Positions 1-5,818 of a DNA stretch of 5,818 nt are shown here, piece after piece. The stretch spans positions 1 to 5,818 of the forward strand of contig JAEZSJ010000195.1 in assembly GCA_023443985.1 (NCBI GenBank), read 5' to 3'. Below the pieces are notes generated by a model. That model was not told where the DNA came from. It did not search any database and was given only the letters and a program-made list of their open reading frames with translations. Position 1 is the first letter of the stretch, and each line of letters opens with the position of its first letter. The DNA comes from Verrucomicrobiota bacterium. Its GTDB lineage: Bacteria; Verrucomicrobiota; Verrucomicrobiia; Opitutales; Opitutaceae. Both the position numbers and the translations under genes were made by a program.

Positions 1-224
1 GCTACAAGGTCTTCCGCCGCGAGGTGGTCGCGAGGATCAAGATCGAGGAGAACCGGTTCGGCTTCGAGCCGGAGATCACCGCGAAGGTCGCGAAGCTCCA
101 CGTGCCGATCTACGAGGTCGGCATCAGCTACTACGGCCGCACCTACGAGGAGGGGAAGAAGATCGGCTGGCGCGACGGCTTCCGTGCCCTCTGGGCGATC
201 GTGAAGTACAACGTGCTCGGGTGA
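1..224 (+). CDS. Family-2 glycosyltransferase, C-terminal end (partial)
   Basis: The reading frame is open from the left edge (first full codon at base 3) to TGA at 222-224, so only the last 73 residues are seen and the true start lies outside the window. The visible part contains FRREV, then ENRFGFEPEITAKVAKL, then ISYYGRTYEEGKKIGWRDG and a short C-terminal WAIVKYNVLG. This series is characteristic of bacterial GT2 enzymes related to dolichyl-phosphate mannose synthase, which move a sugar from a nucleotide donor to a polyprenyl phosphate at the cytoplasmic membrane face. The nucleotide-binding DxD region would be upstream and cannot be checked. No membrane helices follow the catalytic domain, so this is the short soluble or peripheral form. 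It is co-directional with the sugar transferase 239 bases downstream. The family call is firm; donor and acceptor are unknown. An internal GTG at 24 lies within the conserved domain and is not a credible start. Confidence 0.85.
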   Translation, partial: YKVFRREVVARIKIEENRFGFEPEITAKVAKLHVPIYEVGISYYGRTYEEGKKIGWRDGFRALWAIVKYNVLG

Positions 225-463
225 GAAAGGGCGGGACGGTCATCCCGCAGTGACGCCCGTGCGCAGCCGCCGTCGCAGGTGGCCGGCCGCCATTGGTAAC
301 AGAAACCTCAAGCCAGCCGTCGCACCGCTTCAGGCTTCTCTCCGCCGCGCCCCCCGCTCACGCTCGCTTCGGCTCCGCGCCTTAACCCCTCTCCCGTTTC
401 GAGTTTGCCGTCCCGAGTTCCCGGCCCCCCCTTTTCCCCTCTCCGGTCTCCCCGTCCCACCCC
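225..463. other. Intergenic gap with pyrimidine-rich leader
   Basis: This 239-base gap separates the glycosyltransferase from the sugar transferase. I see no convincing gene: the open frames crossing it on both strands have compositions dominated by Arg, Pro and Ala and run on into the real downstream gene as shadows. It holds a 6-bp inverted repeat at 231-248, a GGCCGGCC palindrome at 281-288, a small AT-richer patch around 291-311, and a C/T-rich stretch from about 421 to the start codon. Bases 431-463 contain only four purines. A promoter for the downstream genes could lie here, but no -35/-10 pair stands out. Confidence 0.6.
231..248. repeat. Short inverted repeat after the glycosyltransferase stop
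   Basis: GCGGGA (231-236) and TCCCGC (243-248) are perfect complements with a 6-base loop, beginning six bases after the stop codon. The position suits a transcript-end hairpin, but the stem is only 6 bp and no T-run follows, so it is not a typical intrinsic terminator. A chance match is possible in sequence this GC-rich. Confidence 0.35.
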
Positions 464-1885
464 ATGCACCGCAACACCCTGCGCCAGATCATCCTCCCGG
501 CGATATTGCTGGCGGGAGATCTGTGCTTCGCGTTCGCAGGGCTCTCGCTCGCGTGGTGGCTGCGTTACGACACCCGCCTCGGCCAATTCGGCATCCCGGT
601 GGAAATGGCGACATTCGGCGCCTACCTGCCGCTGCTGCTGGTCGGCGTGGCCTTGTTGGTCGGCACCTACGCCCAGCTCGGCCTTTATGACGAGCGTCTG
701 CTCCTGCGCCGCTATCAGGCGCTCGCGATCATCATCAAGGGCACGGTGCTCTGGCTGCTCGTCTACCTCGGCGTGTCGCTCGTGCTGAAGTTCCAGCCGC
801 CGATCTCGCGCCTGTTCGGTGTCGCAGCGTTCGGGAGTGTCGTCCTGATCGAGTACCTGTGGCGGGCCGCGTTCTATTCATTCATCCGCCGCGGCACCTG
901 GCTGGAACAGGTGCAGCAACGGGTCGCCGTGCTGGGCTGGAACGACCAGGCCGCGCGCCTGGTACACGAGATCTCCAGCTCCTCCGCGCACCCCTACCAG
1001 ATCGTGGGCCTCGTCAGCGAGGATGCAGGTTGCCCCGATCCGCGGGCCGATCTCCCGGCACTCGTCCTCGGCGATCTCGCACAGCTCGAGCAGGTGCTGC
1101 ACACCCATCGCATCGACATCCTCATCGCCGCACATCTCGATTTCCCGCCCGACCGCATGCAGGCGCTCGTGCAGGCCTGCGAGCGGAGCTATGTCGACCT
1201 GAAGGTTGTGCCCACCGTGTTCCAGGTCTTCGTGTCCGGCCTTCGAATGCAGACGATCGGGAACGTGCCGGTCCTCGGCGTCGAGGAGCTCGCCCTCGCC
1301 AAGCTCTTCAACCGCCTGCTCAAGCGCGCCGTGGACCTCGTCGGGGCCGCGGTCGGGCTCGTGCTCGCCGCACCGGTGATCGCGGTGCTCGCCGCGTTGA
1401 TCCGCCGCGAGTCGCCCGGTCCGGTCTTCTTCGGGCAGGAGCGGATCGGCAGCGGCCACCGGCCCTTCACGATGTGGAAGCTCCGCAGCATGCGCCCGGA
1501 TGCCGCCGCACAGGACCATCTCCACCAGAGCACCGCCGGCGGCGACCCGCGCGTGCTCCGCATCGGGCGATTCCTGCGGCGGTGGAACCTCGACGAGTTG
1601 CCGCAGTTCTGGAACGTGCTCCGCGGCGAGATGAGCCTCGTCGGCCCGCGCCCCGAGCGGCCCTACCATGTCGACCGCCTCTCCGGCGAGATCCCGCACT
1701 ACCTGCCGCGGCACCTCGTGAAACCCGGCATGACCGGCTGGGCGCAGGTGAACAACCTCCGCGGCGCCGGCGACCTCCACGCCCGCATCCAGCACGACAT
1801 CTACTACATCGAGAACTGGTCGCTCTGGCTCGATATCCAGATTCTCCTGCTCACCCTCGTCCGCTGGAGGAACCCGGCGGAATGA
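464..1885 (+). CDS. Polyprenyl-phosphate glycosylphosphotransferase (WcaJ/WbaP-like, long form)
   Basis: This 473-residue protein should transfer a sugar 1-phosphate from a nucleotide sugar to undecaprenyl phosphate, the priming step of O-antigen, capsule or exopolysaccharide synthesis. Four hydrophobic segments near residues 12-32, 52-72, 87-107 and 115-136 form the N-terminal membrane region. A Rossmann-like CoA_binding_3 domain follows (AVLGWNDQAARLVHEI, from about 155). The catalytic domain starts at about 285 with the KR..D signature (287-291), a hydrophobic membrane hairpin (289-313), SPGPVFFGQERIG (317-329), FTMWKLRSM (335-343), the LDELPQFWNVLRGEMSLVGP block (376-395, with the Asp377-Glu378 pair) and RPE, then PGMTGWAQVNNLRG (421-434). 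All expected motifs are present and the length is normal. The ATG at 464 fits the N-terminal membrane segment, but C/T-rich sequence rather than a Shine-Dalgarno site precedes it. The stop overlaps the next start (ATGA, 1882-1885). The transferred sugar cannot be told from sequence, so no symbol is given. Confidence 0.95.
   Translation: MHRNTLRQIILPAILLAGDLCFAFAGLSLAWWLRYDTRLGQFGIPVEMATFGAYLPLLLVGVALLVGTYAQLGLYDERLLLRRYQALAIIIKGTVLWLLVYLGVSLVLKFQPPISRLFGVAAFGSVVLIEYLWRAAFYSFIRRGTWLEQVQQRVAVLGWNDQAARLVHEISSSSAHPYQIVGLVSEDAGCPDPRADLPALVLGDLAQLEQVLHTHRIDILIAAHLDFPPDRMQALVQACERSYVDLKVVPTVFQVFVSGLRMQTIGNVPVLGVEELALAKLFNRLLKRAVDLVGAAVGLVLAAPVIAVLAALIRRESPGPVFFGQERIGSGHRPFTMWKLRSMRPDAAAQDHLHQSTAGGDPRVLRIGRFLRRWNLDELPQFWNVLRGEMSLVGPRPERPYHVDRLSGEIPHYLPRHLVKPGMTGWAQVNNLRGAGDLHARIQHDIYYIENWSLWLDIQILLLTLVRWRNPAE
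1866..1870 (+). promoter_or_regulatory. Shine-Dalgarno site for the O-antigen ligase-like gene
   Basis: GGAGG lies 11 bases before the ATG at 1882, inside the end of the preceding gene. It supports this start in a frame that stays open about 1 kb further upstream. With the ATGA overlap it suggests that the two genes are translated as one unit. Confidence 0.65.
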
Positions 1886-4338
1886 ACCATCCCATGGAAC
1901 GCAGCTCCCCATTCGTACGTCCAGTATCCCGGCTCTGCACCTTCCTGGCTCTCGCTGCACTGGTGGTCTTCGGCTGCATGGGCAGCGGTGCGACAAGCTT
2001 CTACACTTGGCCATGGGTGTTCTACGGCCAAGTGCTGCTGCTCACGCCCGTCGCCCTCTTGGCGCTCGATCTTTGGCGCGACCCCGTCCCGCGGCTCACC
2101 CGGCGCACCGCCGGCGCGCTCGTCGCCGTCGCCAGCTCGATTGGGTTGAGTACCTCACTCAGCCTACGTCCCCTATTCAGCCTCGAGGTGGCCCTGTTTC
2201 TCTGGGGAGGCCTCGCCCTCAGCGCGTTGGTGGCGCGGCGATTCGTGGCGCCCGCATCATCCCTAATCTTGCATCGTGATCTCCGGCTGGCGGGAGCTCT
2301 CCTCGCGCTACCGGTCCTCAGCGGCTTCGTTCTTTGGATCCGCGACATCGCACCGCATGCGCCGCAGGCGGGCCCGCTCGAACTCCTGCTCTGGCTGCGG
2401 GTTCAGCGCAACCCGCACCCGGCCGGCCACTGGAACTACACCGCCGGACTGGCCCTTCTCGCGTTGCCCTGGCTCAGCACACTCGCGTGGCGGGAACGCG
2501 GCCGGTGGCGCGCGCTCTGGTTGGGCCTCGCAGCGATCACGACAGTGGTCTTGTTGTCGGCGGCCAGCCGCGGAGCAACACTCGGCATTCTCGCCATGAT
2601 CGCGCTTCTCGCCGCCGCCGCGTTTGCGAGCAGACGATTGCAGCGGCGGCATGTCGTTCTACTCGGCATCGGCACCATCGCCGCCGCCACCTTGCTCGTG
2701 GCGGCCAACCCGCGCGTTCGGGCGAGTCTCGCCCAAGGCTCCGCCGCCTTCGTGCCAACCGAAGGCGATGTCCAACGCCTCGGCATGATCCAGGGTGGCA
2801 CGCGGTTGTTCCTCGCCCGGCCCGTCGTCGGCCACGGTGCGGGCATGACGCCATTTGTCTTCCCCTCCGTTCGCGCTCAACTTGTCGGTGGCGTAGAAAC
2901 CTCCTTCCAGCTCCATAACGCCCCTCTCCAATGGGCCGTCGATCTCGGCCTCGTTGGGCTGACGGCAGCGGCGCTACTCGGCCTGACGCTGCTCGACGCC
3001 GCCCGCCAGTGGTGGCGACGCCCATCTAGCGATCCCCTCCGGCCCTATGCGCTCGCCAGCGCCTGCACTCTCGTGGGGTACGGAGCAATGGCGCTCACCG
3101 ACTACCAGCTCAGTGTGATCCCCATCACCGCGGCCCTCGCCTTCCATTTCGGGCTGATTCTCGCCGGGCGCCCGGCCCCAGCCGATGCGCTTGCCCACCC
3201 CGTGGCACGGTCTCTCGCGGGATTTTCGCTCCTCGGGGCCGCCGCGGCCACGGCCTTTCTGCTCATGCCCCACTGGAGGGCCCGGGAGCTGTTCTGGAGC
3301 GCTTGGTGGACCATCGATGCCAAAGACGAGGCCGCCATCACCGCCCGCCTGCGCGCCGCCGCCGATGTGGCGCCATGGAATCCTCACTACCGCACACACG
3401 TGGCGCTGCGCCTCGCTGAACACGCCGCGGATGCCTCGGCGCGCGACGCCGCCCGCGCCGAACTCGAGCGATCGCGCACACTCGATCCGCTCCAGGAGCC
3501 CGTCGAGGCCGCGCTGGGATGGTTGTGGCTGAACGACGATGCCGCCCAGGCCGAGCGCCATTTCCGCGCGGCCCTCGCGCTTGTCCCGGATCGCGACACC
3601 GTCCACGTCGGACTCGCGTTCGCCTTGCTCGCGCAGAATCGTTCCGGCGAAGCAGTGCGCGCCCTCGGAACCGAGTGCGTGGTCAATCCGGAGTTCGTTA
3701 CCTCGTCGCTCTGGCAGGCCGAGCCCTTGTCGGGCCTGCGCAGCGCGGTCGCCACCGAGACCGACCGCCAGTTTGCGGCAATCCTGGCCCATCCCGAGCT
3801 TCCGCAATGGCGCCAACCCGCGCTGCGTTACGCCCGCGCGTTCGTCCGTTGGTGGGGCGGTGGCGCTGCGCCCGACTCCGTGGAGCTCGGGGGCGCGACC
3901 GCGCCGCAACACACCGCCTTCGCGCTCATCGCGTCTCACTCCCCCTTCGCTTCGTATCCACACGCTCAATCCCGGGCCCTCCGGCCGCTGCACACTTTGC
4001 AGGAGGCCCTGACGACGCCCGAGAAGAGCGCGAGATTGCTGGAAGCGCTGCCGTCGCTCCCTGCGCCCGCCCGCGACGGCGCCATTGCCCGCCTTGCCGC
4101 CGCACCCCACGCCACGCTCGGCGACTTCCTTCGGCTCCCGCCACCCGGCGCCCAGGGACTCACGAGCACCAAGATCACCCGCGGCCATTTCGCCATCATG
4201 CAGCGCAACAACGACGGCGCGGGATATCCCGATCTTTTCCCCCGCTTCCGCGACGGCTTCGCCGATACATTCGCCGGTGCGTTGTACCCGCAACGCGGTC
4301 TCGTCCCTGGCCCTGTGCTCCAGTCGCTCGATCGTTGA
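1882..4338 (+). CDS. O-antigen ligase/polymerase-family membrane protein with C-terminal TPR region
   Basis: This 818-residue protein has about 12-13 hydrophobic segments between residues 17 and 462, then a hydrophilic tail of some 350 residues. The membrane part has features of the Wzy_C (O-antigen ligase/polymerase) superfamily: NPHPAGHWNYTAG (177-189), SRGATLGILAMIALL (229-243) at the start of a membrane helix, PVVGHGAGM (314-322), and LHNAPLQWAVDLGLVGL (344-360). Family members join or polymerise lipid-linked glycans on the periplasmic face, using Arg and His residues in the large loop; Arg230 and His345 are candidates. The tail has at least one good TPR-like unit (AAQAERHFRAALALVPD, 554-570, continuing GLAFALLAQNRSGEAVRAL) and probably a degenerate one before it (about 505-545). 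The start at 1882 is set by the ATGA overlap with the previous gene, the GGAGG upstream and the hydrophobic helix that follows. The frame is open back to 859, but that part shadows the sugar transferase. Ligase versus polymerase cannot be decided. Confidence 0.85.
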   Translation: MNHPMERSSPFVRPVSRLCTFLALAALVVFGCMGSGATSFYTWPWVFYGQVLLLTPVALLALDLWRDPVPRLTRRTAGALVAVASSIGLSTSLSLRPLFSLEVALFLWGGLALSALVARRFVAPASSLILHRDLRLAGALLALPVLSGFVLWIRDIAPHAPQAGPLELLLWLRVQRNPHPAGHWNYTAGLALLALPWLSTLAWRERGRWRALWLGLAAITTVVLLSAASRGATLGILAMIALLAAAAFASRRLQRRHVVLLGIGTIAAATLLVAANPRVRASLAQGSAAFVPTEGDVQRLGMIQGGTRLFLARPVVGHGAGMTPFVFPSVRAQLVGGVETSFQLHNAPLQWAVDLGLVGLTAAALLGLTLLDAARQWWRRPSSDPLRPYALASACTLVGYGAMALTDYQLSVIPITAALAFHFGLILAGRPAPADALAHPVARSLAGFSLLGAAAATAFLLMPHWRARELFWSAWWTIDAKDEAAITARLRAAADVAPWNPHYRTHVALRLAEHAADASARDAARAELERSRTLDPLQEPVEAALGWLWLNDDAAQAERHFRAALALVPDRDTVHVGLAFALLAQNRSGEAVRALGTECVVNPEFVTSSLWQAEPLSGLRSAVATETDRQFAAILAHPELPQWRQPALRYARAFVRWWGGGAAPDSVELGGATAPQHTAFALIASHSPFASYPHAQSRALRPLHTLQEALTTPEKSARLLEALPSLPAPARDGAIARLAAAPHATLGDFLRLPPPGAQGLTSTKITRGHFAIMQRNNDGAGYPDLFPRFRDGFADTFAGALYPQRGLVPGPVLQSLDR

Positions 4339-4421
4339 CACTGGACTCGTTCTCTCGAAACAGCGGGCTGGCTCTCCACCGTCCACCGCCAGGGTCTCCT
4401 CCTCGAAAATTGATTACAGGA
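4339..4421. other. Convergent intergenic gap
   Basis: These 83 bases separate the 3' ends of two converging genes, where a bidirectional terminator might be expected. The best pairing I find is a 5-bp stem, CTGGC (4368-4372) with GCCAG (4388-4392), around a 15-base loop and with no T-run. That is too weak to call a terminator. Confidence 0.5.
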
Positions 4422-5057
4422 TCACCAACTCAACACCAGCGTGCCGGCCGGCAACTCCGGCGGCAACACACTGGAGCTGCGGATCCAGTGTGGAGAACCG
4501 ACCAAACCCAGCAGCGGAAGGTCGCTCGCCTCGTCCCCGTATGCCCGGCTGACGGGCCAGTCGACGGCGCGATCCGCGACCAACTCCCGCAACGCGACGA
4601 TCTTGGCTGGGCCGCGCAGTGAATCCTCCGCCAAGCGTCCGCTGAAAACACTGGCAGCGAATCGCGTACAGGTCGCCCGCCAGAGCCGGATGCTCTGTTC
4701 CTCCACAAACGGTCGTACGAGGAAATCGAACGCGCCGGTCACCAGCACGACCTCGCAACCCTCGTCCCGGCAGCGCCTCAGCTCCGCCAATCCCGCCGGC
4801 CGCAGTGCGGGCTTGATCCAGCGACCATAAACGAGACGCCCAAGCGCCTCCTGATCGGCCGGCGAGCACCCGCGCCACAAGCCCAGCACCCGCTCCTGCA
4901 GGCAACGGGCCGACAGCAACCGGCATCGGCGCAGGCCGAGCGTCGCGATCAGATCCGGCGCCCGCCAAGGGCGGACCCGCAACGCGTAACCAAAGAACAG
5001 ATGCCACGAATTGCCCCGCAGCAGCGTGCCGTCGAAATCGAAGATCGCCAGCTTCAT
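4422..5057 (-). CDS. HAD-superfamily phosphatase, subclass IB (phosphoserine phosphatase-like)
   Basis: This 211-residue protein has all four HAD motifs. Motif I is AIFDFDGTLL (4-13), with Asp7 as nucleophile and Asp9 as general acid/base. Motif II is VLVTGAFDF (104-112, Thr107). Motif III is Lys152 in GPAKIVAL. Motif IV is AYGDEASDLPLL (172-183, Asp175 and Asp179 for Mg2+). The insert between motifs I and II (about 15-85) looks helical and holds no second domain, matching the C1 cap of subclass IB, whose members include phosphoserine phosphatase and other small-molecule phosphatases. The protein is probably cytoplasmic; no signal peptide is seen. The ATG at 5057 puts motif I right at the N-terminus, as usual. 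The frame is open upstream, but that part shadows the phosphoribosyltransferase gene. The start overlaps that gene's stop (TCAT on the plus strand, 5054-5057) and has no Shine-Dalgarno site, so translation is likely coupled. The substrate is unknown; a phosphorylated product of the upstream enzyme is a reasonable guess. Confidence 0.9.
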   Translation of the reverse strand: MKLAIFDFDGTLLRGNSWHLFFGYALRVRPWRAPDLIATLGLRRCRLLSARCLQERVLGLWRGCSPADQEALGRLVYGRWIKPALRPAGLAELRRCRDEGCEVVLVTGAFDFLVRPFVEEQSIRLWRATCTRFAASVFSGRLAEDSLRGPAKIVALRELVADRAVDWPVSRAYGDEASDLPLLGLVGSPHWIRSSSVLPPELPAGTLVLSW

Positions 5058-5656
5058 GGTTGGGGTGGCTGATGCGCGCGCATGGCCACCAGCGCCGCGC
5101 GCCGTTCCCCGCTGTCCGCCGACCACGGCATCCGGCAATTGCGGTCGAACAGGAAGAAATCCACCTCGCGTTGGCCCTCCGCGGAGGTCGCCGCCAACAC
5201 CGCAGTACGGATGGCGGGCGCCTCCGCCCCGCGCGCGACCAGCTCCGCCCGCACCGCCGCAATCGTGTTCCCCGTGTCGGCCGCATCGTCGACGAGCAAC
5301 ACGCGGCGGCCCGACACCGAAACGTGCTCTGGCCACGCGATCGTTCGCCCTGTCGCGCCATGCACCCTGCTCCGTTCCTCCCAACGGCGCAGCCGATCCT
5401 TCACGCCCCTCGGCAACCGGGAGGCCAGCGGAGCCAGAAAAGCCTTCAGTCTGCCACCCGGCCGCGACGCGCGCACCCCCACTGCCGGCACTCCCAATTC
5501 GCGGCAGAGCGACACCGTAACCAGGCGCGCGCCGGTCTCAATGTACACAATCAAGTCAGGCTTGAACCCAGACGCGCACACCACCGTCGCCAGTTTATGT
5601 CCCAACCGAGGGAGGTCGGCCAACAAGATCTCCGGCACTGCTACTTGACTAGTCAC
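5054..5656 (-). CDS. Phosphoribosyltransferase-fold protein, substrate unknown
   Basis: This 200-residue protein has the type I phosphoribosyltransferase signature VLLVDDAADTGNT (119-131), the PRPP-binding loop with two acidic residues. KPDLIVYIETGARLV (32-46) lies where the family's pyrophosphate loop falls. The end, DFFLFDRNCRMPWSAD (166-181), resembles the aromatic plus PW segment closing the base pocket in xanthine/hypoxanthine-type members. The likely reaction is transfer of 5-phosphoribosyl from PRPP to an acceptor, or pyrophosphate exchange, in the cytoplasm. A very basic stretch (62-104, 13 Arg/Lys) lies between the two halves of the core. The first available start is GTG at 5656, preceded by CCTTCACCTC and no Shine-Dalgarno site. 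TTG at 5621-5623 (residue 12) has GGAG six bases before it (plus-strand 5630-5633) and is a fair alternative. The stop overlaps the start of the HAD phosphatase gene. The family is clear; the acceptor is not. Confidence 0.8.
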   Translation of the reverse strand: MTSQVAVPEILLADLPRLGHKLATVVCASGFKPDLIVYIETGARLVTVSLCRELGVPAVGVRASRPGGRLKAFLAPLASRLPRGVKDRLRRWEERSRVHGATGRTIAWPEHVSVSGRRVLLVDDAADTGNTIAAVRAELVARGAEAPAIRTAVLAATSAEGQREVDFFLFDRNCRMPWSADSGERRAALVAMRAHQPPQP

Positions 5657-5818
5657 GAGGTGAAGGAATGCAGATAGGCAAGTGGGTTTCGATCCACCAC
5701 CGAGCGCATGCTGTCGCGCCTTGACCCGCTGTCACCGCCATATTTTCGCATTTCCATTCAGGACCGCTTCGGGGACTGGAAGGCCCTCCTATCACCAACG
5801 CGCCGCGCTGCGGCGCCA
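5657..5818. other. Right-edge region without a defensible gene
   Basis: These 162 bases lie upstream of the minus-strand pair and may hold its promoter or the start of a divergent gene. On the plus strand, ATG at 5668 follows GAGGTGAAGGA but opens only 18 codons (stop 5722-5724). ATG at 5708 opens a frame that runs off the edge (begins MLSRLDPLSPPYFRISIQDR) without a ribosome binding site. On the minus strand, a frame open from the edge ends at TAG 5649-5651, overlapping the phosphoribosyltransferase start by eight bases; its peptide is not recognisable. A 7-bp perfect hairpin, GCGCCGC (5800-5806) with GCGGCGC (5810-5816), sits at the edge. No frame has recognisable family features. Confidence 0.45.

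Noticed and set aside
859..1881. About 1 kb of open frame in phase upstream of the ligase-like start
   Set aside because: It lies wholly inside the sugar transferase gene in another frame and its translation is Arg/Pro/Ala-rich noise. The ATG at 1882 has a Shine-Dalgarno site and the gene overlap.
878..2014. A 378-codon minus-strand open frame opposite the sugar transferase
   Set aside because: The composition is that of a shadow frame (His, Glu, Ala, Arg-rich) with no recognisable family, while the plus strand carries a full set of glycosylphosphotransferase motifs.
2974..4386. A 470-codon open frame on the minus strand opposite the ligase-like gene
   Set aside because: Its translation is low-complexity Gly, Arg, Glu and Ala with no domain. 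The plus-strand frame has clear membrane helices and TPR sequence. Long antisense open frames are expected at this GC content.
4339..4421. Possible bidirectional terminator between the convergent genes
   Set aside because: Only a 5-bp stem with a 15-base loop was found, without a T-run on either strand.
5681..5701. AGTGGGTTTCGATCCACCAC resembles the T-arm of a tRNA
   Set aside because: The stem is four base pairs around an 8-base loop, the base before TTCGATC is T rather than the conserved G, and no D-arm, anticodon arm or acceptor partner is found upstream.
1..5818. CRISPR array, insertion sequence, integrase or toxin-antitoxin genes
   Set aside because: No regularly spaced repeats, terminal inverted repeats, transposase-like frames or small paired genes were seen on either strand.

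Overview
The window is GC-rich DNA, probably from a Gram-negative bacterium, and carries part of a cell-surface polysaccharide (O-antigen, capsule or exopolysaccharide) locus. A polyprenyl-phosphate sugar-1-phosphate transferase sits next to a polytopic O-antigen ligase/polymerase-family protein with a large TPR-containing tail, which implies lipid-linked glycan assembly and an envelope with a periplasm. The architecture resembles proteins of Verrucomicrobiota (Opitutaceae-like), but that placement is an inference from protein style only; no 16S or other marker is present.

Layout. Positions 1-224 (+) are the C-terminal end of a family-2 glycosyltransferase of the dolichyl/polyprenyl-phosphate mannose synthase type. 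Positions 225-463 form a gap with a small inverted repeat near its start and a strongly pyrimidine-rich leader at its end. Positions 464-1885 (+) encode a complete 473-residue polyprenyl glycosylphosphotransferase. It overlaps by ATGA the next gene, 1882-4338 (+), an 818-residue O-antigen ligase/polymerase-like membrane protein with a periplasmic TPR tail. An 83-base convergent gap follows. On the minus strand, 5656-5054 encodes a 200-residue phosphoribosyltransferase-fold protein. It overlaps by ATGA a 211-residue HAD-IB phosphatase (5057-4422). The last 162 bases (5657-5818) hold no gene I can defend.

How the genes may work together. The plus-strand genes fit one pathway: the glycosylphosphotransferase primes undecaprenyl phosphate with a sugar phosphate on the cytoplasmic face, glycosyltransferases extend it, and the ligase/polymerase-like protein transfers or polymerises the product on the periplasmic face. 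The minus-strand pair is a separate, translationally coupled unit. A PRPP-dependent transferase followed by a phosphatase could act in succession on one metabolite, but nothing in the window identifies the substrate or shows that the pair belongs to the glycan pathway. This uncharacterised pair is the part most worth following up.
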